Assembly (NCBI GenBank): GCA_030065615.1
Contig: JASJDR010000043.1
Coordinates: 1 to 35,902, forward strand
DNA from: Xenococcus sp. MO_188.B8
Lineage (GTDB): Bacteria > Cyanobacteriota > Cyanobacteriia > Cyanobacteriales > Xenococcaceae
Direction of reading: 5' to 3'
Length of the DNA: 35,902 bases
Position 1 is the first letter of the stretch. Every line of letters begins with the position of its first letter. Shown piece by piece: positions 25,311 through 33,881 of this stretch. The translations under genes were made by a program, and so were the position numbers. The notes below the pieces were generated by a model, which was not told the origin of the DNA, did no database searches, and worked only from the letters and a program-made list of their open reading frames with translations.

Positions 25311-25664
25311 TCAGTGGAGTTGCTGGTCATTGGAGATTTTCTGGTAAGTTTTGCTTGATTGGATTTGAGCAAGCCATTCTGTAAGCCACTGCGATGGGAA
25401 TTGAGCAGTTTCAAGGGTAAGTTGGTTCTCGTGATGTTGACCGATGAGACATTCCCATTGCAGATTGATATCGATGAGAATTTCTCTTAGCAATTGAGCA
25501 GTGCTACTTTGATCATCTCGGAACTCTCCTTCCAAGAGTATCCATTGCTGTGTATCCGCCCATTGAGCAAGATCGGCGCTAGTAATAAGGTGGTGTAGGG
25601 TATCTTTGAGGTTTTGCTCTAGTTTGGTCAGTATAGAAATAGTTGATTTGATTTGGTTTACCAT
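25311..25664 (-). CDS. Unknown acidic protein, second gene of an overlapping pair
   Basis: Not recognised. The 117-residue product is largely helical: a coiled N-terminal part (IKSTISILTKLEQNLKDTL), then WADTQQWILLEGEFRDDQ, and a C-terminal LTEWLAQIQS. It is Glu/Asp/Gln-rich and has no membrane segment. Its ATG lies inside the 3' end of the upstream gene (7-nt overlap), so the two are translationally coupled. A basic first protein followed by an acidic second protein is the usual pattern of a toxin-immunity or toxin-antitoxin pair, but nothing here proves that. Confidence 0.65.
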   Translation of the reverse strand: MVNQIKSTISILTKLEQNLKDTLHHLITSADLAQWADTQQWILLEGEFRDDQSSTAQLLREILIDINLQWECLIGQHHENQLTLETAQFPSQWLTEWLAQIQSSKTYQKISNDQQLH

Positions 25665-25966
25665 CTTTCAACCTCTTTTTTAGTTTCAGGATTGATTTCG
25701 ATATGGCCTAGATCTTGTGGTGTTTTTGGATGAATACGAATAACTCTGTTTTGGGCATCGTAGCTTTCATACCAGGTACGAATAGGCTTTCCAGTTATAA
25801 TACTAACTTCTACAACAAGACGGGCACCGACTGTTCGACCTAGAGTTTTGGCTGGTTTGTATTTGCCATAGTAACGAATACGTTGGTTAGAGAGAACTTT
25901 GAAGAAATCATAGATTTTGATACGTCGATCATGCTCTGGGACAGTATTAAGATCAATTTCTCCCAT
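25658..25966 (-). CDS. Unknown basic protein, first gene of an overlapping pair
   Basis: Not recognised with confidence. The 102-residue basic protein begins MGEIDLNTVPEHDRRIKIYD and contains YYGKYKPAKTLGRTVGARLVVEV, a beta-rich TWYESYDAQNRVIRIHPK segment and GHIEINPETKKEVERW. The YDAQNRVIR and HPK...GHIEI wording resembles the ends of YD-repeat or polymorphic-toxin-type proteins, which suggests an orphan effector domain, by inference. It has no signal peptide. It overlaps the next gene by 7 nt and the pair is bracketed by two copies of one coding fragment. Confidence 0.6.
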   Translation of the reverse strand: MGEIDLNTVPEHDRRIKIYDFFKVLSNQRIRYYGKYKPAKTLGRTVGARLVVEVSIITGKPIRTWYESYDAQNRVIRIHPKTPQDLGHIEINPETKKEVERW

Positions 25967-26126
25967 TGTAGGCGTTTACTTAGTCGGAAACGTGCAGGTA
26001 CTTAGTTAACGCTAAAATATATAGGCGCAATTTGACGAGAACTTAGCTAATAATTTCTAATGTAACATCAATTGCGATCTCAGGTTGAGAAAATTAAGAA
26101 CTTACCAATCAAAATCGACCGCGAAA

Positions 26127-26194
26127 GCAGATATTATTTATCCTGTGATTGAACCATTGATAGAAGCGATCGCAAATTTTCAATCTCAATCAGA
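26127..26194 (+). repeat. Duplicated coding fragment, copy 2
   Basis: Second copy of the 25229-25296 fragment, encoding KADIIYPVIEPLIEAIANF and reaching a TAG shortly after (at about 26219). It lies 160 bp upstream of the two-gene module's start and about 60 bp before the broken AbiEii-like gene, so it may be the 3' end of a companion gene. Confidence 0.6.
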
Positions 26195-26254
26195 CTATCG
26201 AGATAATTGTTATCAAGAATAGATTCATTATTTATAGAATGGTACGATAATTCA

Positions 26255-26698
26255 ATGAGATTACCTACTGAATTACCTTTACTAGAAGCTTTGTGCTGGA
26301 ATATTGAATAGCCTTATCAATTGTCTACTGAATATATGTTGGGGATTTATCAAAGATATTGGCGATTTAATGGAGTATTAGCTAATCCTAGCCAAGAAGA
26401 AATTACTTTTATTAAAGAACTTATTAATTATAATAATTCTTATCGTTTAATGACAGAAAAAATAGAAAAATCACAACATTATAATTATGTTTTAGAGATT
26501 TTGCAAAGCCTGAACTATCAATTATTAGAAGATTGTCAAGTTGATCTAGCTGGTGGAGCTTTAAGTAATTTAGAATTAGGTCACTATAGATATAGTCAAG
26601 GTATAGATTTTATTTGTTCAGATATTCAAGGTTACCGTAATTTACGACTCCAAAATTTATTTAGTAAGCTAGATAAAATTCAATTGACTTCATCTTAG
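26255..26698 (+). pseudogene. AbiEii-like nucleotidyltransferase gene, nonsense-interrupted and truncated
   Basis: An ATG at 26255 opens MRLPTELPLLEALCWNIE, followed by an in-frame TAG (26309-26311) and then a continuous frame PYQLSTEYMLGIYQRYWRF to a stop at 26698. The body has LLEDCQVDLAGGALSNLELG and YRYSQGIDFICSD, matching the glycine-then-D-x-D core of the MNT-fold AbiEii/AbiGii toxin family (type IV toxin-antitoxin). It ends soon after this core, so the C-terminal half is missing. A restart at an internal ATG (26336) or TTG is possible but would lose the N-terminus. The stop codon most simply derives from a CAG glutamine codon. Confidence 0.65.
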
Positions 26699-27467
26699 AG
26701 ATTAAACAATAAGCAATTGAGATAATGAACAATATTAAACTAATTTAGTAGATTTACGCTCGTTTTCACTTATTATTTGCGATCGCGGAAAAGAATGATT
26801 CTTAGTTATTAATGCGATCGCTAACAAAAGAAATAACCTTCAATGCTTATCTGACAAAGCATTGAGCGATACATACTAAATTAATTGATTGAGAACCAAA
26901 AATTTTCTGCGGGATCTAGGGTTTAAAGTTTAGTATTTTTAGTGGTATAGTTGACTGCATAGTAAGCTGTGCGCTTTATTTAAAAACCGTGGTTTTTTCT
27001 TAGAGACAAAATATAAATATGATCATTATTAGATTACCTTTAGTTGTTTACATATTTTTGATAAATAATATTTTTTGATCGCTTTTTTTTGACAAGTGAG
27101 AGTACTTAAAATTTGTTCTTTAGAACTCCTATCTTCCAAGACATTAATAACTAGAGTTAAGAAACTAACAAAAAATTCATAAAACACAACTAATTCTTCA
27201 TCATAACTCCATCAAAAAAATCGTGATATTGCGTATATTAGATATATAGAAAAAAGAATTAATAACTAATTTTAATAAACTAATTTCTAAATTATAAATT
27301 CTCTCTTTCCCTTATGTATTGTGTGTTTGACTTCTTGACCTCTCTGTTGCTATAGAGAGGTCTTTTATTTAAAAGAAATTAAGGTAAATAAACTTATTCT
27401 TTCTGCATAGCGGTATTAGTGGCCTGCGTACCCGAAGTGCGTCGAAGAAAGAAACGTCAACTAAAAA
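26699..27467. other. AT-rich gene-free stretch ending in a terminator
   Basis: About 770 bp with no credible gene. AAAAACC-GT-GGTTTTTT at about 26982-26998 is a small terminator-like hairpin. A strong intrinsic terminator lies at 27337-27370. A fragment of repeat-type DNA (CTGCGTACCCGAAGTGCGTCGAAGAA) lies at about 27424-27449. Confidence 0.55.
27337..27370 (+). terminator. Strong rho-independent terminator with no upstream gene
   Basis: GACCTCTCT (27337-27345) and AGAGAGGTC (27354-27362) form a perfect 9-bp stem with an 8-nt loop, directly followed by TTTTATTT. On the plus strand the nearest upstream gene end is more than 600 bp away, which suggests a short untranslated transcript before it. 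Confidence 0.75.
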
Positions 27468-28037
27468 TTATTCAACACTTAACCAACTAAACATCTCTGT
27501 AACAGATAATTGCCAATCTTTAAGGCTCTCTAAGACAGGTAAAATTTCTTCATCTGATTTAATTTCTGGCAATTGATTCGGCTTAAATATCATCACTGAT
27601 TCATCTTCAGGGTCAATTAACCAGCCTAATTCTGTTCCTTGTTTCATACAAAACAGAATTTTTTTGATCACTTTGTTCGCAGATTGTTCAGGAGAAAGAA
27701 TTTCGATCACCCAATCAGGATGAAGTTTAAATTTATTGGCAATTCTTCCTTGTTCTGTTTTTGGAATACGATTCCAACTAAAGACTGTAATATCTGGAAC
27801 AATAGAACGTTCCCCAAAAGTACATCTTAATTCAGTAAAAGCATGAGCAATTTTATTCGGTAAAACAACTTCATTAATAGCTGTTCCAAGACGAATTTGT
27901 AAGATACTATGTTCTCCTTGGGGCATAGCTTTTTGTTCAATTTCTCCATTGACATATTCACTGGCAGGTTTCGTTTCAGGAAGTTCTAAAAATTCTTCTA
28001 GGGTGAAATTTTGTCTAGTTTTATGAACAGTAACCAT
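27468..28037 (-). CDS. Uma2-family (DUF820) endonuclease-like protein
   Basis: A 189-residue member of the Uma2/DUF820 family, a PD-(D/E)xK-fold group greatly expanded in cyanobacteria, often annotated as putative endonucleases. The start MVTVHKTRQNFTLEEFLELPE has a strong ribosome-binding site (AAGGAGC). The core has VPDITVFSW (D82) and DWVIEILSPEQSANKV (E112), the usual metal-binding strand and helix. Biological role is unknown. Length is normal. Confidence 0.92.
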   Translation of the reverse strand: MVTVHKTRQNFTLEEFLELPETKPASEYVNGEIEQKAMPQGEHSILQIRLGTAINEVVLPNKIAHAFTELRCTFGERSIVPDITVFSWNRIPKTEQGRIANKFKLHPDWVIEILSPEQSANKVIKKILFCMKQGTELGWLIDPEDESVMIFKPNQLPEIKSDEEILPVLESLKDWQLSVTEMFSWLSVE

Positions 28038-28239
28038 TTATGAGCTCCTTTTTCTTAAATTTTAACTGCTACTAGACTTGGTTCCCGTCATGCCCACAGA
28101 CAAGCGATCTATACTTAATTAAACAGCGATCGCGATAAACTTTATGTTGGTACTTCTACTAATTGTACTATTTATTATGCTTTGCCGAGCCCCGAAGATG
28201 CACCAGTTACTAATGCCACTTTTTTAGTTTGCATAATTA

Positions 28240-29085
28240 TTACTTCTGTGTCGGTAACTCTAGAGGAATTGCGCCCATTGCTCCAGTCCGAAAATCATGG
28301 AGTAGTTGACGGGCGACTCTTTCTTTATCATTTTGATAGCGTTTTTCCGCCAGAGTATGAATATAAGCTTCTCCAGTGATTGATTCTGGGTCTAGGCCAT
28401 AACGAGCTTGTAAAATATTGCCAAAATCTAATTCCATCATGAAATCAACCATGGCTGCAGCGACTAATTGATTATCATATGAAGCCTCGCCAATATCTTC
28501 ACAGATTGCTAATTTGACCGCATTTTCCTGGTTATGCAATTTCCAGGGGATTACTCCAGGAGCATCCAAAAGTTCAATTTCTTTAGATATCCTCACCCAT
28601 CGTAGTTGTCTAGTTACCCCTGCTCTGCGTTCACTAACTACAATTTTCTTACCTACTAATCTATTAATTAAAGCAGATTTACCCACATTAGGAAAACCCA
28701 TGACCACGGCACGCACGGGACGAGGGCGCATTCCGCGATCGCGTCTTCGCTGGTTCATAGCCGAGCCAGCAGCTTGGGCGGCACTTTTAACAGCTTTAAT
28801 GCCTTTGCCCTGTTTAGCATTCGTAAAATAAGTCTTTGTTCCCTGATTTGCAAACCATTCCAGCCATTGCCTCTGGATGGATTCGGGAATCATATCCATG
28901 CGATTGAGAATCGATACTTTTGGTTTCTCCCCAATCCAATCGGCTACTTGAGGATGATGGGATGCTAAGGGAATCCGAGCATCTTTGACTTCTAATACCA
29001 CATCTACTCGTTTCAATTGCTCTTTAAGTTGTTTTTCTGCTTTAGCAATATGACCTGGGTACCATTGGATAGAGGGAGAAGACAT
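28240..29085 (-). CDS. rbgA: Ribosome biogenesis GTPase YlqF/RbgA
   Basis: A circularly permuted GTPase needed for late 50S subunit assembly. The 281-residue product begins SIQWYPGHIAKAEKQL, typical of the family. The permuted motif order is G4 NRMD (61-64) first, then G1 GFPNVGKS (130-137), an SERRAGVTRQL switch region with G2, and G3 DAPGVIP (174-180). The C-terminal domain ends TGAMGAIPLELP. Cytosolic. Start and length are normal. Confidence 0.96.
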   Translation of the reverse strand: MSSPSIQWYPGHIAKAEKQLKEQLKRVDVVLEVKDARIPLASHHPQVADWIGEKPKVSILNRMDMIPESIQRQWLEWFANQGTKTYFTNAKQGKGIKAVKSAAQAAGSAMNQRRRDRGMRPRPVRAVVMGFPNVGKSALINRLVGKKIVVSERRAGVTRQLRWVRISKEIELLDAPGVIPWKLHNQENAVKLAICEDIGEASYDNQLVAAAMVDFMMELDFGNILQARYGLDPESITGEAYIHTLAEKRYQNDKERVARQLLHDFRTGAMGAIPLELPTQK

Positions 29086-29108
29086 GGGTTGTAGTTATTT
29101 AAGATAAT

Positions 29109-29279
29109 TTACCGTAGACCTAGCCAAGCAAGTAAGCCTTTTCCTGTAAGATACTCGATTACGATGGATAAAGTAAAACCTATCATAGCTGCTCTACCAT
29201 TAAGTCTTTCGGCGTATTTGTTAAAACCAAACTTCGGCTCTTCTAGTTTTGGGGTAACTGTTGGTTGAGTTTGAGTCAT
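29109..29279 (-). CDS. High-light-inducible (Hli) chlorophyll a/b-binding-like protein
   Basis: A 56-residue protein, too short for usual gene calls: MTQTQPTVTPKLEEPKFGFN, then KYAERLNGRAAMIGFTLSIV and IEYLTGKGLLAWLG. The core ExLNGRAAMIGF is the single chlorophyll-binding helix of cyanobacterial Hli/Scp proteins, which bind chlorophyll and carotenoid at photosystem II or its assembly intermediates and protect against light stress. It sits in the thylakoid membrane. AAGAGG lies about 12 nt upstream of the ATG, a good ribosome-binding site. It runs in the same direction as rbgA, about 24 bp upstream, and may share a promoter with it. Confidence 0.93.
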   Translation of the reverse strand: MTQTQPTVTPKLEEPKFGFNKYAERLNGRAAMIGFTLSIVIEYLTGKGLLAWLGLR

Positions 29280-29570
29280 GGAACTATAAACCTCTTAGTT
29301 AAAAATTATTTACAAAACTTTACTTGTAAATTCATGTTAATAAATTTTCTCTAAGTTACGCAAATCTCGTAGAGTATCAACTTTGTTTTGATAGCTAAGC
29401 AAAATTAATAATCTTAATAAGATCTAATTATTTAAGTAAACAAGAGCTTCGCAAGCGTCAATTTATTTTGTAAAGCTACATGTAGAACTTGCTTGTATTA
29501 TTGCAGCCAATCAACTATTCTGGCTATATATGATGAAGCATATTTAAGTAATAATAATAAATGAGCAAAG
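29280..29570. other. Intergenic between divergent hli and mlaD-like genes
   Basis: About 290 bp with no gene; it should hold the promoters of both divergent genes. No clear paired promoter boxes were recognised. Confidence 0.5.
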
Positions 29571-30857
29571 ATGTCAAATTCCAGCGGTAACCGCATGTCG
29601 CGCTCAATGCGACAAAGTCTTATCGGTTTGATGCTTCTGGTCACTCTAGGCTTTTTGGGACTAGTGATTGTATGGTTAAGAAATTTTAGTTTGGGCAGTC
29701 GCAACTACAAAGTTACGATTGTTTTTCCTAATGCAGGTGGTATGACCCAAGGAACTAGAGTAGCTTATCGCGGGGTTAGGATCGGCCAGGTAGCAACTGT
29801 TGAGCCAAAACCAGAAGGTGTAGATATCGGGGTCACGTTGTCGGCTAATCGTCTTATACCCAGTAACTCCAGAATTGAAGCCACCCAAGCTGGGCTAGTT
29901 GGTGAAACTTCGATTGATATTACTCCTCTTCAGTCTCTTCCTTCCACTCAAGATATTGCTGGTCCTCTAGATCCCAAATGTGATCAGTCACTAATTATTT
30001 GTAACGGTTCAGTTTTACAAGGGCAAGGAAAGCTGGATGTCAATACTTTGATTCGCTCTTTAGTAAGAATTGCCAATATTATAGGCGACCCATCAACAAC
30101 TACTGCATTTAGATCGGTTCTTCAAAATGCCACTAATTCTCTAAGCGATATTTCTGATTTGTTAGACCAGGCCAAAGAAAGTGGTGGTTTCGACAATCTC
30201 AACTCGACTTTATCTTCATTAGATCAGGCGGCTGATGAAGTAACTCTATTGCTTCGAGAAGTAAGGGAGAAGGATGGTGTAGATAAGATAAATTCTACTT
30301 TGACTTCAGTAGGCGGAGCAGCAGAGGAAATCAGAATCTTTTTGGCGGATAATCAAACTAATTTAGCTGTGACCCTAGAAAATATTACTCAAACCAGCGA
30401 CGAGATTCGATTAACTTTCAAGAGTTTAACTCCGATCCTGCAAAAAGTTGAACAGGGAGAAATAATAGATAATCTAGAAGCCTTAACCGCTAATTTACGG
30501 GATTTTTCTGCTAATCTCAACGATCCTGAAAACATAATATTGCTTGAAAAGACGCTTAATTCGGCTCGCTCTACTTTTGAGAATCTCCAAAAAATCACTT
30601 CTGATGTCGATGAATTAACAGGGAATCCTCAGTTTCGTGAAAATATTGAGAATCTAATTCGGGGATTACGCAATCTTATTTCTTCAACGGAACTACTTCA
30701 GCAACAATTAGAATATGATCGCGCTTTTAAAAGCCTCGCTTCAGAAATCGCTAAAATAGAATTAGAAGGCAATCTTACTCCTAATCAACAACAACCTCAA
30801 CAACTGCCTGATCCGAGTATTCAGCAAGATATCAACAAGTCCTATCCTCAGCCATGA
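29571..30857 (+). CDS. MlaD-family (MCE) lipid-transport protein
   Basis: A 428-residue protein with a transmembrane helix (about 17-37, LIGLMLLVTLGFLGLVIVWL) and an MCE domain at about 44-125 (YKVTIVFPNAGGMTQGTRVAYRGVRIGQV and VGETSIDITPL). The rest is a long helical region with repeated LTSVGGAAEEIRIFL-like segments, ending in a Gln/Pro-rich tail. MlaD-type proteins form hexameric rings in the periplasm for lipid movement between membranes; the cyanobacterial version corresponds to plant TGD2. No ABC ATPase or permease gene is nearby, so those partners lie elsewhere. The stop overlaps the next gene by 4 nt (ATGA). Confidence 0.93.
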   Translation: MSNSSGNRMSRSMRQSLIGLMLLVTLGFLGLVIVWLRNFSLGSRNYKVTIVFPNAGGMTQGTRVAYRGVRIGQVATVEPKPEGVDIGVTLSANRLIPSNSRIEATQAGLVGETSIDITPLQSLPSTQDIAGPLDPKCDQSLIICNGSVLQGQGKLDVNTLIRSLVRIANIIGDPSTTTAFRSVLQNATNSLSDISDLLDQAKESGGFDNLNSTLSSLDQAADEVTLLLREVREKDGVDKINSTLTSVGGAAEEIRIFLADNQTNLAVTLENITQTSDEIRLTFKSLTPILQKVEQGEIIDNLEALTANLRDFSANLNDPENIILLEKTLNSARSTFENLQKITSDVDELTGNPQFRENIENLIRGLRNLISSTELLQQQLEYDRAFKSLASEIAKIELEGNLTPNQQQPQQLPDPSIQQDINKSYPQP

Positions 30858-31891
30858 GTTCCCAACTAATTTTCAAGAGAATTTTTACCTTATTTGCGAT
30901 CGCTGTATTGCTTCCTGTCGCTGGGTGTAAATCTCCCCAGAAAGCTAATGAAGTTTCCCAGCCAGAAACACCAGTTGTTACTTCGGCTCTTCCTAGTCCT
31001 TGGCAAAAATTAAAATTGCTGCGAAGTCTGCAAACTGATTCAACTCCCATTGTATCAATTACTATAAGTCCTGACGGTAAAACTATTGCTGCTAGTAGCT
31101 TTAGTGGTGAAGTTAAAATGTGGGATTTAGAGTCTGGCGAATTGATTCTAGAAGCAAAGCTCAAAACAGAAATTAGATCAATTCGCTTTAGCCCTGACAG
31201 CAAATTTGTTGCCTCTGGCGATTCTGAGCGCAATGTTAACCTTTATGATTTTGAAACACGGGATCTGATACGAACTTTGCAAGGTCATGAATCTGTCGTC
31301 GAATCTATAGACTTTAGCCCTGATGGCAAAACTCTCGTCAGTGGTAGCTGGGACCAGACTGTTAAGCTATGGGCAATTGGGACGGGAGAATTGCTTCAAA
31401 CTTTAGAAGGAAATCAAGATATGGTAACGGCTGTAGCTTTTAGTCCCGATGGACAATTTATTGTTAGTGGTGCTTTTGACGGCAGTATCAAATTGTGGAA
31501 TTTAGATGAATTAGGAACTCCTCGGGCTTTTGCTGGTCATTTTGACCCGATCCAAAAAGTACGATTTGATCCCAACGGTAAGTTGATAGCGAGTGCCAGC
31601 ACTGACGATACGGTCAAAATATGGGAATTGTCTAGCGGGCGCGTAGTTCATGCTTTAACTGGCCATTCAGATGTGGTTACAGATGTTGCTTTTAGCGGAG
31701 ATGGTCAAATTCTGGCTAGTACAAGTCAAGATAAAACTATCAAAATATGGAGTGTGGCCACTGGTGAACAAATTAATACTCTCACAGGAAATTTTGTGAA
31801 AGCATTAGTGATCGCGCCTACTAATCGATTTCTGGTCACTGGCGATCAAGATGGTCAAGTTCAAGTTTGGCAGGTTGAGCAACCAGAGTAA
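30854..31891 (+). CDS. WD40-repeat lipoprotein
   Basis: A 345-residue lipoprotein: signal MSSQLIFKRIFTLFAIAVLL with lipobox LPVAGC (Cys25), a short linker, then seven WD40 units forming one beta-propeller, for example SPDGKTLVSGSWDQTVKLW and SGDGQILASTSQDKTIKIW. It overlaps the MlaD-like gene by 4 nt (ATGA), so the two are translationally coupled. A propeller on the periplasmic face of a membrane beside an MCE protein suggests a role in the same envelope complex, by inference; the partner is unknown. Confidence 0.92.
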   Translation: MSSQLIFKRIFTLFAIAVLLPVAGCKSPQKANEVSQPETPVVTSALPSPWQKLKLLRSLQTDSTPIVSITISPDGKTIAASSFSGEVKMWDLESGELILEAKLKTEIRSIRFSPDSKFVASGDSERNVNLYDFETRDLIRTLQGHESVVESIDFSPDGKTLVSGSWDQTVKLWAIGTGELLQTLEGNQDMVTAVAFSPDGQFIVSGAFDGSIKLWNLDELGTPRAFAGHFDPIQKVRFDPNGKLIASASTDDTVKIWELSSGRVVHALTGHSDVVTDVAFSGDGQILASTSQDKTIKIWSVATGEQINTLTGNFVKALVIAPTNRFLVTGDQDGQVQVWQVEQPE

Positions 31892-31922
31892 TGCTTAGTT
31901 ATTTGGCGATCGCATTTTTTGT

Positions 31923-32573
31923 TCATTGTCTGCATTTAATTTGGAAAGAGCCTGAGTAGTTTTGGATGAGAGATTTCATTATGAAGAACAGCAGAACTCC
32001 ATTTAGTAAATGCCAAAGAAAATGAGTCCCAACTTTCCAGTAAGGGCAAATTGCCAAGTCAATAGTACGAAAAAATAGAGCAAGCAAAAAAATCCCCGTC
32101 GCAGCTAACAGCAAAAAACGATCTCGTTTCTTTTGTTGCCAATGATAAAGTCCTAATCCCAAGAGGGTTAAAATTCCTGGGGCGTAAACAATCGAGCCAT
32201 TTAATATTTGTTTGAATTGAAGAGTTACAATAATTGAAATCAACAGTAAAACTACCAAAAACACCGCCCACATACTTTTGAGTTTTATCACCTGGCGACT
32301 GTAAACCCATAAATAGGCTATTTGGAATACAGCAATGGGAATACTATCTAGTAGTTTGGCGAATGGTGTTGCCAAAGTGTGAAAGAGGCTGCTGCCAATT
32401 CCAATGGCAATTAGCAAACTAATTAGTAGTCTAATGGCAAGGGATAGTGAACCCATACGATGGGCGAAGTACCAGGATGCCCAAGCAGCGAGGAAAAATG
32501 AGATATTGGACAAAGCGTTGATTGGTTCAGCCCATAAACCCGAACCAACACGTTCACAGTAGAGGTCTATCAT
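31923..32573 (-). CDS. Ceramidase-like (CREST) integral membrane protein
   Basis: A 216-residue polytopic membrane protein of the alkaline-ceramidase/CREST type. It starts IDLYCERVGSGLWAEPINALSNISFFLAA, the family N-terminus, with seven predicted hydrophobic stretches. Conserved metal-binding positions are SSLFHTLATP (His near 63), the late CPYWKVGTHFLWHLLNG with two His residues, and an upstream Asp in AKLLDSIP. The family hydrolyses amide bonds in lipids, but the bacterial substrates are unknown. Convergent with the WD40 gene. Confidence 0.85.
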   Translation of the reverse strand: MIDLYCERVGSGLWAEPINALSNISFFLAAWASWYFAHRMGSLSLAIRLLISLLIAIGIGSSLFHTLATPFAKLLDSIPIAVFQIAYLWVYSRQVIKLKSMWAVFLVVLLLISIIVTLQFKQILNGSIVYAPGILTLLGLGLYHWQQKKRDRFLLLAATGIFLLALFFRTIDLAICPYWKVGTHFLWHLLNGVLLFFIMKSLIQNYSGSFQIKCRQ

Positions 32574-32840
32574 AATCTTTGTCTTCCCGTCTCAATTTTT
32601 TTCCTTTTATCTTACGTGTGACTGGTTTACTTTGTTATCAAACTCTAGAAGAGTAAGGAACAACGTCTATCTGGTTTGTTTGCCAGCCAATTTGCGATCG
32701 CGAAAGTTATCTCTAAGCAAATCGCATTAATGTACTTTATAAACTTATAAATAACAGATATTTTTGTGTCAAAATTAAAATTCTGATACATTTTAATCCA
32801 GATTATGTTTAGTAAAATGAGTATTTTTAAGAAAGAGTAG

Positions 32841-33758
32841 TTATTTCTTCTTAGAGCGATTTTTACGGCGCGCTTGTTTCTGCATTTTGTTTTTGGCTCT
32901 TTTTTTAGCTTTACTCTTGGAGTTTGATTGTTTTTCGGGAACTAGCTTTAACTTTCCAATACCTTGAGGTTTAATTCTTTTTATTTGCGGTTTTTCTTCT
33001 TGAAAGCAATACCACCATTCCATTTCTGAAATTGTGTCTTCAATCAAGGAATAATGTTTATCTTTACGAAGCTCTTCTAAGGTGGCATCTTTACCAAGTT
33101 TAAGATAGTAATCCACATCTTCTTGACGAATAAAAAACAGCTCAATCAAATCTGACTCAAAGGCTCGATCGATATGTTCTTTAAGTTCCAAAGGATAAAG
33201 TCTTGCACTATTGGAAACTAAAGTTGTCCAGATAAAGGCAGGTTCTCGTTCAAAAGAGCGTTCTTGTTCGAAACGGTTTGTGAAAAGTTCTGCAAAATAT
33301 TCAATGACTGACTCTCTAGAAATAATTCCCTGGGCGACTAAAACCACTAAAGATCTTAGGGCAGCGCTTCTAACATATTCATTGATTTGGGTGTTTTCGA
33401 TTAGTTGTTTAACAGGTTCAATATTGCCGTTGCTAACATTTGCGAGAATTCTTGCCAAATCTTCAGTTACAATGTCTCCTGTCACCTCTAACGTTATTTC
33501 TCCTGGAGCTGAGAAAAACTCGATTATTAGAGGATAAGCTTTGGTTTCCTTGAACTGTGCCAATAAATACATGGCATAGATATGCAATAAATAGTCAGGG
33601 AGCTCTACTAATGCTTCTAGATTATCTTTCCATTTTTCTAAGGTTTCTAACAATATAGGAGTAATGGCTTCGCGTTCTTCAATAGCTCTTGCTATGGCTT
33701 GGCGAGGAAATTTTCCAGTATTCTCTTCTAGTTCAGCTATTATTTCGGTTAATTCCAT
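32841..33758 (-). CDS. DUF1186 protein with lysine-rich tail
   Basis: A 305-residue cytosolic protein of the DUF1186 family (helical, HEAT-like): MELTEIIAELEENTGKFPRQAI, HIYAMYLLAQFKETKAYPL, GDIVTEDLARILANVSNG, SAALRSLVVLVAQGI and VESLI-like helices. Relatives often end with a C-terminal SEC-C zinc motif (PCPCGSGKKFKKC); here the tail from about 265 is instead a run of Lys/Arg (SKAKKRAKNKMQKQARRK). Function unknown. It is flanked by two copies of a 17-nt sequence (32765-32781 and 33838-33854). Confidence 0.8.
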   Translation of the reverse strand: MELTEIIAELEENTGKFPRQAIARAIEEREAITPILLETLEKWKDNLEALVELPDYLLHIYAMYLLAQFKETKAYPLIIEFFSAPGEITLEVTGDIVTEDLARILANVSNGNIEPVKQLIENTQINEYVRSAALRSLVVLVAQGIISRESVIEYFAELFTNRFEQERSFEREPAFIWTTLVSNSARLYPLELKEHIDRAFESDLIELFFIRQEDVDYYLKLGKDATLEELRKDKHYSLIEDTISEMEWWYCFQEEKPQIKRIKPQGIGKLKLVPEKQSNSKSKAKKRAKNKMQKQARRKNRSKKK

Positions 33759-33881
33759 AGAGGCAATTGGTTGAGACTAGTCGGCCTAAACATAATTCTT
33801 AGATAGTAATCCTTTTCTACTTACATATTGATTTTTATGTGTCAAAATTAAAATCTTGAAACAAAAAGGGATACAATCTTG

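Noticed and set aside
28120..28240. Plus-strand coding-like fragment (KLYVGTSTNCTIYYALPSPED)
   Set aside because: Short, preceded by a stop and running into the rbgA 3' end; possibly a remnant but with no recognisable family.
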